64,000 nucleotides of DNA from the NCBI GenBank assembly GCA_037349315.1, contig JBAIAC010000027.1, forward strand, positions 18,647,501 through 18,711,500, given 5' to 3'. Position numbers and translations under genes: made by a program. The notes beneath the pieces were generated by a model that saw only the letters and a program-made list of their open reading frames with translations, ran no database searches and was not told the origin of the DNA. This DNA is from Chelydra serpentina. Lineage: Eukaryota > Chordata > Testudines > Chelydridae. Each line of letters starts with the position of its first letter. Position 1 is the stretch's first letter. Shown piece by piece: positions 1-13,600 of this stretch.

Positions 1-777
1 TGTTCTAATGGCTTTGTGTTTCCATTGACACTCTGCCTACATACCCCTAAGCATCAAAGAGGGAGGGATGTGCTCGGGTTTGGAGTTCATGTAATGGTAA
101 GCAAAAAGAAATTGACTAGCAAATTGTGGTTTTTATGCCTTATTTTTTGCTAATCTATTTCAAATAGATTGATCTTAAGGACATTACTATGGTTGCTGTA
201 TGATGCACCCTAACAGTAATAGGCCCCAAAGCATCCTGTGATAAAACTTTAATTTTATAATACATGCTGGTTGCAGCCTTACAATAAACATATGCATATC
301 TTTTCCCCACATGAGGATATATTGGTTCCATACTATACATTGGTATGGAAACTTGCTGTCTGATTGGCAGGATCAGGATTTGTACATATTTAAACTGCCC
401 TATAATAAGCTATACCGATGACAAGCATAGCAGGGAAATGTTTTACATGCTTGCATCATGTACCCTTAATTTAAATTGCAACATGTAGATCATACTTTGA
501 TTTAAATAAGCATCTCTTTGTGATAGCCTATTATATCACGAATAGATATAAATACAAATATGTATCTCCTTACTGTTTGCCATCTGTGCGTTGATGTGAT
601 ATGATGCTAGGACTCCTATTTTCAAAAGCATTTTGATTTACCGGGATGTTTTGTCTACTACTGCTGGTGTTGAATTTAACAATGCAAGTTAGTCACTTCG
701 GATCGTGCTGTTAATCATTGAGCTCCTGTGAGTTGTTCCTCTTTCTCTGTCTTACTCCCCCCCTCCCCCCCCTTTAG
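1..777 (+). other. TAF15: TAF15 intron (5' part outside window)
   Basis: AT-rich sequence with no coding potential. It ends in a C/T-rich tract (about 750-775) and a TTTAG acceptor directly before the first coding exon in the window. I see no recognisable repeat in it. It is the 3' part of an intron whose start, with the TAF15 N-terminal exons, lies upstream of the window. Confidence 0.8.
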
Positions 778-3017
<2,240 letters not shown>

Positions 3018-3370
3018 AGACTGTTGGGAATGTTTCATTTGTCTCTTTGACACAGTCAGTAGTGAAATTGCCGGAGTTTTTCCTGCTGCTTTACCCATGG
3101 CCGCTTTTGGATGGCGAATGACGTGAAATTGGATTTTTATTTTGGTGGGAGGGACTGGGGCAGTTTTTTTTCTGTGTTTTTTTTTTTTTAATTTTATTTT
3201 AGCAAGTCCATTGAAATTTCATCTTTAATTTCCAGCATTCTCCTGTTTTCACCCCCTGAGCTCTTCAACCGGCTATAAGAAGGAACAGAATGAACTGTAA
3301 AATATCGCCAAAATCGAAAGTGTTTTGTAATGCAACAATAAAAGCTGATTGTTTTATTTGTGAAATCTTG
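3018..3370 (+). terminator. TAF15: TAF15 3' UTR and polyadenylation signal
   Basis: A T-rich 3' UTR of about 340 bases follows the stop. AATAAA lies at 3337-3342, with a T/GT-rich stretch just downstream (about 3350-3365). That is the expected layout for cleavage near 3355-3365. Confidence 0.85.
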
Positions 3371-4984
3371 CATTGTTTTTCCAGTTACTTCATAACTTTA
3401 AGCTCCATCCTTTCCCTCCACATTCTCTGTCTTTCTGTGGTGCAACGTGTGTAACAAATATGGGTCTTGCTTACAAGTGGCATTACACTTTGTTCCTAGC
3501 TCCATGAATTGCCCTTAGAACCTCCTTGGTTTAGTCCCTGGAGAAGCTACTTGTAATCCATGTCTTGGGTCCCAGAGCTAGCAGTATAGCTCAGTGGCAG
3601 CTCCACAACTCCCCTCCTGCTTTGCACTTTCCTTCCTTCTTCGCTGAGCAGAAGCTCAAGTCGGCCCTCACCTGGGGGTGTCTACTACTCTTTGGAATTC
3701 ACTGCGGTCATTCTGGGAAACCCTATGCTGTTTGGGACTTGATCAAACTAAGGGAATGTTATGCCGGGTTAGTCAAATAGAAGTTTGCTGTATGGCTTCT
3801 TGTAGATGATGTTAGATTTACTTTTTTGGTTTAAGCCATAAGTACGTAACACCATTGCGCTAGGTAGTCTGTGTTGTAAATCCCTAGGCTAATATGATTG
3901 CAATCGTGTTCCAGCATAAGTGCTAACCTAGGCGCCCCCCCCCCCCCCCTTGTTTATTACCTACAGAGCTCCATAGCTGTTCATTGTGCTTTTGCCTTCC
4001 TGATAGATGTACTCCTGGTCCCAGAGAGCGTACCACCTCAAGCCCCTGGGCTCTGTATGGATGCATTGATCCATGTGCACAATTCTCCATGCAGGATTGG
4101 GGCCTAAAATGAACAAGAGCTGACGCTGATGAGCGGCTGGGTTAGTGAGAGGACAACATACCTCTAAACTCACATGGAAGGTGAATTCACATATCTAGAG
4201 ATTGGGCAGAAGCTTGACACGTCAAATGAAAACCTCTTTGGTATAGAATGGCTTGAATCAAGTCAAATACGCCACTAGCAAGTATAAAACTTAAATCTTC
4301 CTCTTCTCCCCACCACAGCATATGCTCACTGAGCGATGGCTCGCCTGGCTGGCAGTGCACTTTGCCCCTTGGGCTAGTTTAGGGGCAAGCAGCACACCTG
4401 GCCAAGGGGAGCAATGGGGAGGAAGATGATAGCGTTAGCCCTCATGACAGATCCACTCTCTTAGCTGGTCTTGCTTAGCTACAGCATTAAATTGAGTGGC
4501 GTGTTTGCTTTTTGTTGCGGTGTTTTTGGGTCTTGTAACCAGTGCAAGCCCAGATGAAAGTTTTAAGCATGTCAGCACCCTACTCTGCTCCTACCAGGTC
4601 CCTCGGCGGATACTGGATGAAGATCAGTGGAACAAGATTTAACGAGGCAGGAATTGGCATCTGGTTGTCAAGCTAAAAGGAAAATGACTGGCTGGTAGCT
4701 GCCCAGGAGCTGTGTCCAGACTTGTGCTTTCCAGACAAGGTAATGACTGCGGCTGACTCTCTGCATTCCAATTAAGCAGGTTACTGCTCCTTTAAACGAT
4801 AGTGTCTTGCTCCTGGGCTAGAAAGCTGCCTGCATTTACTCCCAGAATTATTGAGCAGTTGCAAATTTAAAGTCGGTGCAACTTCTGAAGGGCTCAGCGG
4901 AGGGTTTTGGTTTTATATGGACTTGTGTACATAAAAATAAGATGCTTTTATAATACCCTGCCCTCCTGTAGGGATTTTCATCAG

Positions 4985-5165
4985 TAGACCTCAAAGCAAC
5001 TTTACAAAGGAGATTAGTATATTATCACCATTTTACAGCTGAGGAGACTGACATACAGAGAGAAGTGACGTGGCCAAAGTTACCCAGCAAGTCAATGGCT
5101 GAGCCAGGAATAGAGCGCAGGTCTCCTGAGTTCTAGCTGGATGTGCTGTCCATTAGGCCACCCTG
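4985..5165. repeat. Old MIR-type SINE fragment
   Basis: The sequence contains the hallmark order of this ancient SINE group: TCACCATTTTACAGCTGAGG, a stretch about taxing levels of cell background replaced by diverged bases, then CAAGTCAATGGCTGAGCCAG and a CTCCTGAGTTC end. It is diverged and its boundaries are approximate. Similar pieces lie at 18385-18490, 25730-25920, 40595-40685 and 56550-56690. Confidence 0.5.
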
Positions 5166-5947
5166 CTGTAAGGTGGAAAGCTCTCTGTCCTAACGAGTTT
5201 ATAATTAATGCAGCCAAAAGGAGAAACAGGCCAACAGCTCCTGTACAGGAGACTAAGATCATGCAGGGAAAGATTGGCCAAATAAATGGGTTTGAAGGCT
5301 ATGGGGCAAGGGTTACTAGTCCTCCCTCCCCCCCCCCCCCCATCCCTATATGTACAGCACCTAACACTATAGATGTAAAGCATTTGCCATTTTTAAAAAG
5401 GCCATCGGGGGTGTTGTTTCAGAATGTCTTGTTATGAAACAGCGACAGATTATTTATAAAAATGCATCTGACACTAGCCAGGAGGAATAACAAGTTTATA
5501 AAATAAATACATTCTGCGGAGAGACGCCAGCACAGAAAGCAGGGATACAGTAATTCCAGAACTTGTAATGCCACAGAAATAGCTAAGAATCCATCTTAAG
5601 GCCAAGCAATGTCAGTGCTGTCTATATAAGGGGCCAGTCGCACACCCTCTCAGAACCTCTTGTACTGTTGCACCACTGGGTGGAATCCTGGCCCCGTTGA
5701 AGTCAATGGCAAAATTCTTTTGACTTCAGTGTAGCTAGGATGGATTTCATCCATTAGAAACACCTAGATTAGACAAGACACAGATATCTCTTATGTTTCC
5801 ACCAGTAGGTGGCACCTGCCCTCATTTCCTCAGTTTCCTTATACAAGCTTGCCAATAACACAGCTGTCCAAATTCACTCTAGGGCTTTTTGTTTAAAAAA
5901 CCAACTAGTCAGTTTTTAGTTCTGACGCCCTTCTGTAATTCAAACGA

Positions 5948-6078
5948 GGCCCTGATCCCGCAAAGACACTGTGCGCCTGCTTAACTAGGCACGCTGAAAA
6001 GTTCCTTTGGCTCCAGTGAAGTGACTCTCAGCGCAGAAAGTGAAGCATGTGTATCAACTCTTGCAGGATCGGGGGCCT
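5948..6078. repeat. Imperfect palindromic repeat
   Basis: The left end GGCCCTGATCCCGCAAAGAC and the right end, near TTGCAGGATCGGGGGCC, are inverted copies of each other around a GTTCCTTTGGCTCCAGTGAA centre. This is a degenerate hairpin-type interspersed repeat. Similar termini recur elsewhere in the window. Confidence 0.5.
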
Positions 6079-6894
6079 AAGCCTGCGATGTGTTTTACTT
6101 CTTTTTACGCACACATAACTCAGAGCTTTAATTTAAAAATAGTCGTCTGGGAACAGCGTGGTTCAGGAGATGGAAGATACACTTCCTTTCCCACTCAGCT
6201 TGATGGTTCAAATCCAGCTGTGTCCGTGCTAACTCAACGTTGTTACCATTGGGTATGGCCAAGGCCCCTTGTTTTTGTGTTACCAATTTTTACCTTGGGC
6301 TTTACAAAACCCGCTATTTGGTTGTACTGATTTTCCCCCTGAATTTTGGCCACTGAAGTACATGAAAATATTGATCACATTAAGGAAATCCAATCCATTA
6401 CATTAGGTAGGTGTGTTTTATGTTAATAAATTAGTCTACGTGCAAATGCGAGGTGGTCTGTTAAAGTAAGGCACGGTAGTGGAAGATACGCACATGTGCA
6501 GGTGAGTACTTGAGTCTTAAAACCAGAAGTGCAGTAACTCCCTGGAGCCGGCTCCCCGCTGTGGAAGGAGAGATGGTAGCTCAGTAACCTGGGTCCAGAA
6601 ACGGAAGAGACAGAGGAGGTGGCGTGAGGAGATGACTCCCTCGCCTCCTCCACCTTTTCTGCTTCTGGGCCCACTTTTCTTTGTTTGTTGCTGTTTTTAT
6701 TCTGTCCTCCCATCCCCCAGTGTTAATCCCGATATTTACCCAGAGAACTCTGCAGTTAATTTTGGCCTATTTTTTTAAACAAAATTTTATAATAAACACT
6801 GATAAATTCCTGGGAAATTTTAAGCAAAATAAAACCTGAAAATCAAAGGGCCTTGCCTCTGGGAAATGAGCTGGGGGTTCTCAGGCCAGTTCCT

Positions 6895-7090
6895 AGCAGG
6901 GAAGCAGTGTTGCCTAGTGGATGAAGCATTGGACTGGGACTCAGGAGTCTTGGCTTCTAGTCTACTCCTGGCTCTGCCACTGACCTGCTGGGTGGCCTTG
7001 GGCAAGTTACTTCCCCTCTATTTGCCTCAGTTTCCCCATCTGTAAAATGGGGATAATGAGACTGACCTCTCTCTTGCATATGGCTTCAAA
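6895..7090 (+). repeat. MIR-type (CORE-SINE) copy
   Basis: Reads TGCCTAGTGGATGAAGCATT, then GGACTCAGGAGTC, GCCTTGGGCAAGTTACTTCC, and CTCAGTTTCCCCATCTGTAA AATGGGGATAAT. This is the tRNA-derived head and conserved core of the amniote MIR/CORE-SINE group. Other plus-strand copies lie at 11733-11925, 26692-26860, 39430-39610, 50380-50590 and 51757-51960. Confidence 0.75.
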
Positions 7091-7385
7091 ATCTACTGAT
7101 GAAAAGCCGTGGATAAGAGCTAGGTGGAGGTGATATGATAAAACCCAATCCCCATCAGCCCGCATCTTAATTTGATAGCTCAGCAGTGATCAAGGACCAA
7201 ATACTATTCTATTCTGTATACCTCCATCACCATCAAGGCACCTTCCAGGCAGGCATTAAGTGACATGACAAACCTCTCTCCGGTGCGGTTTGTTCTCTCC
7301 CATTTCCTTCCCCCCTGTGGGAGGAATTGTGTGTGCACGGTGGAGGGGGTTGGTTTTTGGGGTGGTTTTATAAGGGCATGCGGTT

Positions 7386-7413
7386 CTGTGTGTGTGTGTG
7401 TGTGTGTGTGTGT
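7386..7413. repeat. TG microsatellite
   Basis: About 13 uninterrupted TG dinucleotides. An open frame crossing it (a run of Cys-Val) is not coding. Confidence 0.95.
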
Positions 7414-10039
7414 TAGTGAAATCAGCTCAGAGAAGTGTGCCTGGCACTTGGAGTGGACGGTGGATGGTCCTTATTTCCAGTCTAGGACAGACCCCCTGAG
7501 AAAGCTCTGTCTCCTGCACAGACCAGTTTTCCCACTCTTCTTCTGCCTACTACCTATCCCTCCCGTTCGGGAGTGAAGCGTCTTTATGGGGCGGCAGAGG
7601 AGAAATTAACACTTCTGCTGCCTGTGGAGGTTGGAGCTGTAGACTTCAGTCTGTCAAAGCAACACCTTCCACTTGATATTTTTTGAAATTGCATTACGTT
7701 TGGCATGCATTTAACCCTTCCTCTTGCTAAACAGCCGTCAGCCGTTCTATTGGTGGATGGGAGAAAGGCCAATTTTGAAAGGTGGTGGTTACGCAGGAGC
7801 TACTTTTCATCAAGATTTTTCTTGTGTGCATGAGCCCGATGGAAAAACGGTATCACAAGGCAATGCAAAGTTATGCATCTCATCCCTGTGCATCAATTCC
7901 GTCTGCCAGAAGGCACGGCAAAGAATAATTCTTCTTGTTTTGTTATCAAGATAACAAACGGAGGCCGTTCGTTCAGGGAGACTGGAATGCTTGGCCAACA
8001 GTGATTCATAATGTTGGTTTATAAACTTTTCCTGAACTCACCTCTACCGGAAACAGACGATGATTTATTTGCTGCCCAGCACCGCTAAACTGCTACTCCG
8101 TCACACGCCCTATATTTTCATAAACCTTCATGTCTGCTGTAGCAACATATTTTACCCTCCATTATGGTTTTTAGGCTACAGTTACAATGCTGGAGGCTGT
8201 AGTTCAGGCTAAGCACTGGGATGCGAGCCACCTTCGAATCAGAGGTTCAAATCCTGGAAGTCTCATCACCTGTTGCGGGGAGAAAAAGAGAAGCTGAAGT
8301 CCCTGCAGTTTAGATCTTACAGAAACAAGGCCCTGTTTGGATGTTCAAGAAGTCGTGGTGCTGTTGTACTGGTGTCCGTGGCCAAACTTCCCCTCCCAGT
8401 GCTGCTCTATAGTGTGTTGGTTGCCTGGCTGCTGTTCTCCTCCCAAGAGGTGGCTGCATTTCCATGATCGGTTAAATGATTCCTGGGTGTAGGTAATTTG
8501 CAATATTCTCTGGGATCTTGTATGATGAAAACTGTTTGAAGCCTTGAACCTGAGTCTCTTTCAATGTGGGGGAGAAGTAAAAATGGCAGGGTTCAAATTC
8601 CTGGATGTAAACTCCCATCCTACCTTGCAGGTCTGAGTTTGATCCTGAACCTGAAAGGGGCGTTAGGGCAGGTTCGGCCGTGTCCAAATTCTCGAACAAT
8701 CGCTCTCCCAGGAGCAGCTGAACTCACATTTCTGTTTTCAGGGGCCAAAATCTCTTGAGCAGCAGCTTCTCAGACCTGGGCTTTCTAGACTCCAGACTTG
8801 AACCCGGGCCCCTGACTCCAGCATGGGTCAGACACCAGCCTCCTAAAAATCACAAAAAAGAAACCCAGGAAATTCAGTTAGAAGGTTCAAACACTTCTTG
8901 AGTCATTAGGGGGCCCGGTGCAGGTGATTTTCCAGACACCTCTGCGCAGCAGGGTAATGTGAGGATGGAGTTTCCTGCTTTGTTTGGATCTAAGCCAGTC
9001 ACTTTCCCGGAGTTGTATTCTCAAGCAGAACAGCAGATGGACAGTTACTTCCTTGAGCAGTCTCACACATGGACGCAGGCAGACTGTTTTCTTGCTGCTA
9101 AAGGGATGGTTGCTTAGAACTGCCCCGAGGAACTTTCTGATCTTGTATCTGCTTGGCTGGGCCGGTCAACTGACACCAAATATTCCCATTGTACCACCCC
9201 TTCCCGCATCTCGGCCCTTGTCTCTTACGATATCCCACCTCGCCTCTCCAGGCATTCAGGCTCATGGGCAGGGTATCTGAATCTCTCCAGCCTCACCACT
9301 CCCTTCGTTTCCTGTCTTTGGGCCGGCTATCACTCGGCCTCTTCTGGCTGGAAAAACGTCCCTATATCCTATGGTCTCCCCTTTCTCTTCCTTTAAATCA
9401 CTTCTGTGGCCTGCGTGTCTGCACGACAAACATCAGACAAGGGGCACTGGGAGAATCAGAGCCTGGCTATTGTTTTCAATTGGGATGGGCGTTGATGTGG
9501 CCGCTATAAACTGGTGCTACTTTGGCGTCAACTTGGCCGAAGATCCTGCCGCCGAGGACCCGGGCGGCCGCTGAGGGACCTGAAATGCCGCCCCCCAAAT
9601 CTGGGCGCCCTAGGCGACTGTCTAGGGTTGCCCAGTGGTACCGCCGGCCCTGTGTTGCTAGAGTAGAGCGAGGCTGTTTTTGGCCAAAGCTTTTTGCCGA
9701 TTCACCTACCCACAGTGTGTTGTGAATTTGTTTCCAGGGTGCCCAATTGTTCTGTTCTCTCTCTCTCTCTCTCCCCCCCCCCCCCCCCCATCTTTAAAAG
9801 AAAGAAAAGAAAACCCCTCAAGGGTTTGATTTTGCCCTTCCAAATAACTTGCTCTTTCGAAATTTCCTTTCATTTTGTTAAAGGCTCACGATCAAAAGTC
9901 ACCACGAATGAACCATTCCAGTTTCTACTTTTCCATTCAGAAATATCTCCGTGTGGGTTTGACCCCAAACCATAGATATATTTTAAATTTCAGAGTCGCC
10001 AGGGACCCAAAACATCCACCCTTTGCCCAGCTCTGTTCC

Positions 10040-10600
10040 CAGTCCCTCATGGCTCCAGCTATCCCCCGGAGCCCGGGCAGGGGAGGTATTGGACCAACAG
10101 CTGCCGGGGGGAGACCCAGGCAAGCTCATCTCGGGGTCTAGCCTGGGAATCGGGGGGGAAAGTGGGTGGCAGAACGAACCAGCCGCTCGAGGGCAAGTCC
10201 CGGGCCGAGGGGCTGGGGGCCCGGGCCAGCGGGGGCCGTGCTGTGGCGCGTCTCCCCGCTTCGCTTCATCCCCGCTCCGGCTGCCGGGGCTGCCAGCGCC
10301 CCGGGGCGGTGGAGCTGGGGCCGGCCGGGCCGGGGGGTGCTGGGCTGCGGGCCGGGGGCGGGGAGCCGAGCCCCGCCCCGCCCCAGCCAGCGGGCGAGCC
10401 CGGCCGGGGCGCGGCGCCAGAGCGGCCGGCGGAGCGCACGGGGATGGAGGCGGCGGCGGCTCTGGCAGCCCTGGCCCTGGGGGTCCTGCTGCTGGCGCGG
10501 CCCGGCCGGGGGGCCAGCCTGGAGCGGGGGGCCGCCAAGGTGAGGGGCTGCGGAGAGGGGCGGGCTCGGGGGTGCGCGGGGCAGGGCGCCGTGGGGGGAT
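10040..10600 (+). promoter_or_regulatory. MMP28: MMP28 CpG-island promoter / 5' UTR
   Basis: An abrupt change to very G+C- and CpG-rich sequence (many CCGGCC, GGGGCGG and GCGCGG elements) surrounds the MMP28 start codon. I see no TATA box. GC-box-like GGGGCGG motifs at about 10300-10390 lie 60-150 bases before the ATG. The transcription start cannot be placed from sequence alone. Confidence 0.7.
10444..10539 (+). CDS. MMP28: MMP28 exon 1: signal peptide
   Basis: Encodes residues 1-32, starting [21 protein letters not shown] hydrophobic Ala/Leu core (4-17) followed by RPGRGAS fits a signal peptide. The start at 10444 was chosen because it puts this segment at the N-terminus and gives the family length. 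An in-frame ATG at 10162 would bury it behind 94 low-complexity residues. The base after the ATG is G, a favourable Kozak position. The donor is AAG|GTGAGG at 10540, phase 0. Confidence 0.88.
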
Positions 10601-13600
10601 CCCGGGGGCCATGTGGGGACCCTGGGGGGTTATGGGGAGGGGCGAGAGGGCTGTGGGGATCCCGGGGGGGCCATGGGGAGAGCCCGAGGGCTGTGGGGAT
10701 CCCGGGGGGCCGTGGGGAGAGCCCGGGGGCCTGGGGACCCTGGGGGGTTATGGGGAGGGGCGAGAGGGCTGTGGGGATCCCGGTGGGGGCATGGGGAGAG
10801 CCCGGGGGGCTGTGGGGATCCCGGGGGGCCGTGGGGAGAGCCCGGGGGGCTGGGGACCCTGGGGGTTATGGGGAGGGCCAGAGGGCTGTGAGGAACCCCC
10901 GGGGGCGTGGGGAGATCCCTGGGGGGCTGTGGTGAGGGGCCAGAGGGCTGTGAGGAACCCCCGGGGGCGTGGGGAGATCCTCGGGGGGCTGTGGTGACCC
11001 TGGGGGTTATGGGGAGGGGCGAGAGGGCTGTGGGGATCCCGGGGGGACATGGGGGGATCCCGGGGGAGCATGGGGAGATCCCAGGGGCAGTGGAGAGATC
11101 CCGCGACCCCTCCTCCTAAAAAAAATTGGGCTACTCGAGAGACAAACTGAAACTGTCTCTAAGGGAAATCGGGGAATTCCTTTCTCTGGGTCCACTGGGG
11201 ATTTTATTTGGTTTTAAGTTTATTTTTTGTCTTTATGTCACGGAACGTGTCTCCTCCCCTGTTCGTTGTGGAGCATGTAGGTGTCCGGTTTGGGCGCAGA
11301 GCAGAGGTCGCCTTTAGGGATTTGAGGTTCTCCTCATTTGGGCTCTGATTCAGTGACGATTGACACAGACGCTTAATGTTAATATCATGGGTAATTCCAT
11401 TGGATTAACTGGGATTGCTCCCGGGTTTAAAATTAAGCACCCGCTTAAAGTTAAGCACGTGCATAAAATCATGCAGGATCATGGTTTTAAAGTATAACCT
11501 ACAAGATCTGGGAGAAACTGCCCCCCCCCCCCCATTATCGGCATTGCCAACCGCAACTGCTGCAGAACCGTGAGCCCAGCGCCTAAAACTGTGAGAATGG
11601 CATAAAATCATGAGATTAAAAAAAAATGTATTATTTTTATTCCCCTCTGGGTTTTGAGCCTTAAGGGATGTGTGTGTGTGTGTCACAGTTTTAAGCTCCT
11701 CTCCTCAGTCCTGAGGGTTAGAAAACAGGAAGGATGGACCAGTGTTTAGAGTCTGGGACTTGGGAATCTTATATTCAAATCCCTGCTCTGCCACTGACTT
11801 CCTGTGTGGCCTTGGGCACGTAGTCTTTCTCTGCCTCAGTTCTGCATCTGTAAAATGGGGGTAATAGCACTGTGTCGCGGCAGTTTGGAAGGATGAATAC
11901 ATTAGAGTGTGACATGCTAAGATACTACAGTCCCATAGGCCACGTAAGTACCTTCGACGTTTATTTTTGTTTTTACATGAAAGCGTAAAAGATGAGCACT
12001 TTGAGATCTGCTCATGAAATGTGTTATCTAAGAGCTAGGTGGTGTTATTAATAATAATAATTATCCTCAATTAATCACATGACTCCAGAAGCTGAGGCTT
12101 TAAGGGAAAAAACCATCAAATTTGGCCAGACTTGCCATTAAAACCACAGGAGTTGGTAACACTGGACTATATAAACTAGACGCTCAAGTTTGTGTGCAAA
12201 TTGTTAATTGCTTTATTTCCTGGCTTGGCCTTTGTTTTTCTTTGTGTTAGTAGTGACTGTAATGGCAATAAAAATAAAGTTGAAAAGCTACATTTGAAAT
12301 ATCTGAATTATAATAACCATTATTATCCCCTCTATGCACATGGAGAAAAGAAGGGTGTGGATTCGGGTTGGACTGGAATTTGGCAGGGCACTGGCCAATG
12401 TTTAGCTGACTCAGGAAAGCACTTTGCCAATTCTTCTTGCTGTCAGCGGGACTTTCTTAAAACAGTGGTGTTTGTGCTTCGGTCCCATTGGCATCAATTA
12501 AAGTTAAGCACGTGCTTAAAGTTAAGCACGTGCGGAAGTGTTTTCCAAAATCTGGCTCTCTGTGTACAATGCAATAAATGAGAAAATCTCTGTAGCTTGA
12601 CGAAGGAAACACCGTAAAGCCGTTAGAAAGATTGTTTAGAAAAGAAAGACAGAGAAAGGGTTGACGGAGAAGTGAGAGGGCCTGTAAAGCATATCTGAAA
12701 CCTTCTCATTGAGGAATTTTTTATACCTCCTCCCCCATCGCCGTGGTGTCTGGCTCCCATTTCTCTCCCCCTTCACATGCTCAGTGTTGAGCACAAATTG
12801 AATGTACGTCCCTAAGTGTATTATATGTGCTGAGAAATCCTCCAAAATATTCCTAAATCTGCCTTCGCATGGTATGGTAGTTCCTCCAACATAGCCACTC
12901 AGTCCGGGTGTGTAAAACTGCTCTTGCCAGCACGGACGCGAGTGGATTTCGCATTTTTGTTTTTTATCGAGCGCTGGGATTAGCCTGCTGTGCTGTGAGA
13001 GGTAGTGTGCATTCCCTCTCCCTTGTTGCATCGTGCGGCTTCAGTGGAATTGGTGCTGTCTTTAAAGGAACCAAACAGTCGGGCTGTCAATTAATCGCAG
13101 TTAACGCAAGTGATTAACGCAAACCAAATTAACTAGCTTAACAAAAAAGTTGCGATTAATCGCCGTTTTGATCACACTGTTAAAGAATAATAGAATACCA
13201 ATTTAAATGTATTATAAATGGGTTTTGGATGTTTTTCTACTTTTTCAAATATATTGATTTCAGTTATAACACAGAACACGAAGTGTACAGTGCTTACTTT
13301 ATATTATTATTTTTTATTACAAATACGTGCACTGTAAAAAAGATAACGATGCAAAGCAGAGTGAACTGACACACCTTCATTTTCATCAGCTGACTCAGAT
13401 GCCAGCAATATAGATTAACTCATTATTTTTTAACCAGAGTCATCAGCATGGAAGTGTGTCATCTGGAATGGTGGTCGAAGCATGAAGGGGCATGCGAATG
13501 TTTAGCACATCTGGCCTGTAAATACCTTGCAATGCCAGCTACAATAGTACCATGCGAATGCCTGTTCTCTTTTTCAGGTGACTTTGTAAATAAGAAGTGG

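Larger units (their letters stand above)
3371..10022. other. Intergenic region between TAF15 and MMP28
   Basis: No open frame here has splice context or a recognisable domain, and short ATG frames look random. Contents include a C-tract near 3938-3950, old MIR-type SINE pieces (4985-5165, 6895-7090), a palindromic repeat (5948-6078) and a TG microsatellite (7386-7413). There are C/T tracts near 9760-9790. Tail-to-head spacing between the genes is about 7 kb. Confidence 0.6.

Noticed and set aside
7265..7576. 103-codon frame with a Cys-Val run
   Set aside because: It crosses the TG microsatellite and is not a protein.
10162..10443. Upstream in-frame ATG for MMP28
   Set aside because: It would add 94 low-complexity residues ahead of the signal peptide and exceed the family length.
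10023..10997. 324-codon and 257-codon open frames on + and 209 codons on - around the MMP28 promoter
   Set aside because: They arise from GC-rich, stop-poor sequence and the tandem array. Composition is Gly/Arg/Pro/Trp repeats, with no domain and with overlap on several frames.
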